Source: G963674835 sp963674835
GTDB lineage: Bacteria; Planctomycetota; Planctomycetia; Pirellulales; Thermoguttaceae
DNA length: 64,000 bases
Reading direction: 5' to 3'
NCBI GenBank assembly: GCA_963674835.2
Contig: CAXXKC010000003.1
Span: 2,170,001-2,234,000 of the forward strand
Shown: positions 62,995 through 64,000 of the stretch, one piece after another
Layout of the letters: every line of letters begins with the position of its first letter
How positions within the stretch are numbered: position 1 is the stretch's first letter
Translations under genes and position numbers: made by a program
The notes under the pieces: generated by a model
Seen by the model: the letters and a program-made list of their open reading frames with translations, nothing else
The model's database searches: none
Told to the model about the DNA's origin: nothing

Positions 62995-64000
62995 TCATCG
63001 CGTGTTGAGGTAGCCCAGTTGCTGGAGCCGGAGGACGATCCGTTTGGCGACAGGGACGGCGGCCTCGTCGGCGTTGCCGGCGTGCTCCAGGGCGACAACG
63101 AGGACGATCTTGGGATGATCGATCGGGACAAAGCCGGCAAACCAGGCGTGGTCGCCGGCATCGTCGTCGGTCTCGGCCGTTCCCGTCTTGCCGGCGGTTG
63201 GAATGGCTTCCATCCAGAGGCCGGGGTGGGCCGTGCCTTCGGGATCGGCCACGGCGCGGCGGAGCCCTTCGCGGAGCGCGGCCAATGTGGCGGGACGGAG
63301 ATCGGGAATCGGGGCCGGCGGTGGGACGCGAATGGGATCGTCGGATCGGTCCAGCTCGGCGGTTGATTGTCCGTCGGCCAGTTGCGGCAGCGCGAGCCCG
63401 CTGACCAAGTGTGGCGTGACGAGCGAGCCGCCGTTGGCGACCGCGGCCAGGAGCCGTGCCACCTGCATGGGTGTGACTTGGAGGGAGCCTTGCCCGATGG
63501 AGAGCGCCAGGGTGTCGGTCTTGCGCCACGGGTGGTTTTCCAACGCGGCGATCGACTGGGGCGCGGGGAGGGTGCCCGTGGATTCGTCGGGCAGATCGAT
63601 GCCGGTCGGCGAGCCGATTCCCAGACGCTCGGCCCAGTCGACCAGCGGTCCGGCGCCGATTTGCAGGGCATGGTGCAGGAAATAGACGTTGCAGCTTTGG
63701 GCCAGGGCGCCAGCAAGGGTGACGTCGCCGTGGCCAATGCCCTGCCGACGATATAGGGCGCATCGCCAGGAATCGGGCTGGTAGAGGTAGCCCCGGCATA
63801 GGAACGGTGCCTCGGGATCGATCGACGACGATTGGAGGATCGCCAGCGCGGTGACGATTTTGAAGACCGAGCCGGGAGCGATGGCCATCTTGGTGGTGCG
63901 GTCGATGAGCGGATGGGCCGGGTCGTGCAAAACGGAGTCGATCTGGTTGTCGGGACCGCCGGAGAAGAGGTTGGGATCGAAGCGCGGGGCCGAGGCAGCC
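62995..64000 (-). CDS. Penicillin-binding protein transpeptidase, C-terminal part (cut by window end)
   Basis: The C-terminal 334 residues of a class B penicillin-binding protein (MrdA/PBP2-like or FtsI-like), whose start lies beyond the window. The catalytic Ser-x-x-Lys box is APGSVFKIV, the Ser-x-Asn box is AQSCNVYF, and the Lys-Thr-Gly box is GKTGTAE, all in order and spaced normally. It cross-links peptidoglycan and is the penicillin target. The ferredoxin-nitroreductase gene ends 15 bp away on the opposite strand. No adjacent rodA or ftsW is visible in the window. Confidence 0.93.
   Translation of the reverse strand, partial: AASAPRFDPNLFSGGPDNQIDSVLHDPAHPLIDRTTKMAIAPGSVFKIVTALAILQSSSIDPEAPFLCRGYLYQPDSWRCALYRRQGIGHGDVTLAGALAQSCNVYFLHHALQIGAGPLVDWAERLGIGSPTGIDLPDESTGTLPAPQSIAALENHPWRKTDTLALSIGQGSLQVTPMQVARLLAAVANGGSLVTPHLVSGLALPQLADGQSTAELDRSDDPIRVPPPAPIPDLRPATLAALREGLRRAVADPEGTAHPGLWMEAIPTAGKTGTAETDDDAGDHAWFAGFVPIDHPKIVLVVALEHAGNADEAAVPVAKRIVLRLQQLGYLNTR

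Noticed and set aside
1..64000. tRNA, rRNA, CRISPR array, phage or integrase genes
   Set aside because: No tRNA-like cloverleaf, repeat-spacer array or recombinase was recognised by reading; a dedicated search could still find a tRNA in gaps.

Overview
The window looks like a piece of a planctomycete chromosome (phylum Planctomycetota). This is inferred from high GC and long opposite-strand ORFs, plus a typical set of families: exported Gfo/Idh/MocA oxidoreductases with twin-arginine signals, uroporphyrinogen-decarboxylase-like (UroD) methyltransferase relatives, a WXXGXW-repeat protein, an XylR-type regulator (periplasmic-binding-like plus AraC domains), a BRCT-MerR-TPR fusion and several secreted sugar-active enzymes. 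No rRNA, tRNA, CRISPR array, insertion sequence or phage gene was recognised. Genes sit on both strands in short runs of one to three. Most assigned starts have an AGGAG-like ribosome site; those that do not are flagged.

Layout. 1-5.4 kb: end of a TPR gene with a small overlapping gene, an exported oxidoreductase, and an HDOD + hybrid histidine kinase pair. 5.5-13.9 kb: a UroD-like protein, alkaline phosphatase, a secreted alpha/beta hydrolase, a WXXGXW protein and a GH127 glycosidase. 14.1-19.4 kb: a pRiA4b ORF-3-like protein, a glycine-rich RRM protein, an HdeD-like membrane protein, a methyltransferase and an exported phosphodiesterase. 19.4-24.9 kb: a ribose-type ABC importer with overlapping genes, divergent from a PA14-containing secreted glycosidase-like protein. 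24.9-33.1 kb: an MgtE magnesium channel, then a carbohydrate locus (secreted TIM-barrel glycosidase plus MttB-like methyltransferase, divergent from an XylR-type regulator and a sodium/solute symporter). 33.1-36.9 kb: thioesterase, PAS histidine kinase, a tiny CsrA-like protein and a ferritin-like protein. 37.1-43.3 kb: a PIG-L deacetylase + NagB-like pair divergent from an oxidoreductase + UroD-like pair, then an exported isomerase-like protein and an exported amidohydrolase. 43.4-58.9 kb: M28 peptidase, membrane proteins, a metallo-beta-lactamase-fold enzyme, a hydrolase, a TonB receptor, two more secreted sugar-active proteins, a GH95-like enzyme and the BRCT-MerR-TPR protein. 59-64 kb: GyrA, a ferredoxin-nitroreductase fusion and the end of a penicillin-binding protein.

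Taken together, the genes describe a polysaccharide- and glycoconjugate-scavenging bacterium. Secreted hydrolases cut substrates outside or in the periplasm. The TonB receptor, ABC importer and symporter take products up. Oxidoreductases, an isomerase-like protein, an amidohydrolase and deacetylase/deaminase-like enzymes process them. Two sensor kinases, an HDOD protein, an AraC-type regulator and a CsrA-like protein provide control.

The best candidates for something undescribed are a 100-bp near-identical repeat placed twice in divergent intergenic regions, the truncated CsrA-like gene, the glycosidase-MttB locus, three paralogous secreted proteins that share a C-terminal domain but use different export or accessory N-termini, and two promoters overlapped by inverted repeats.
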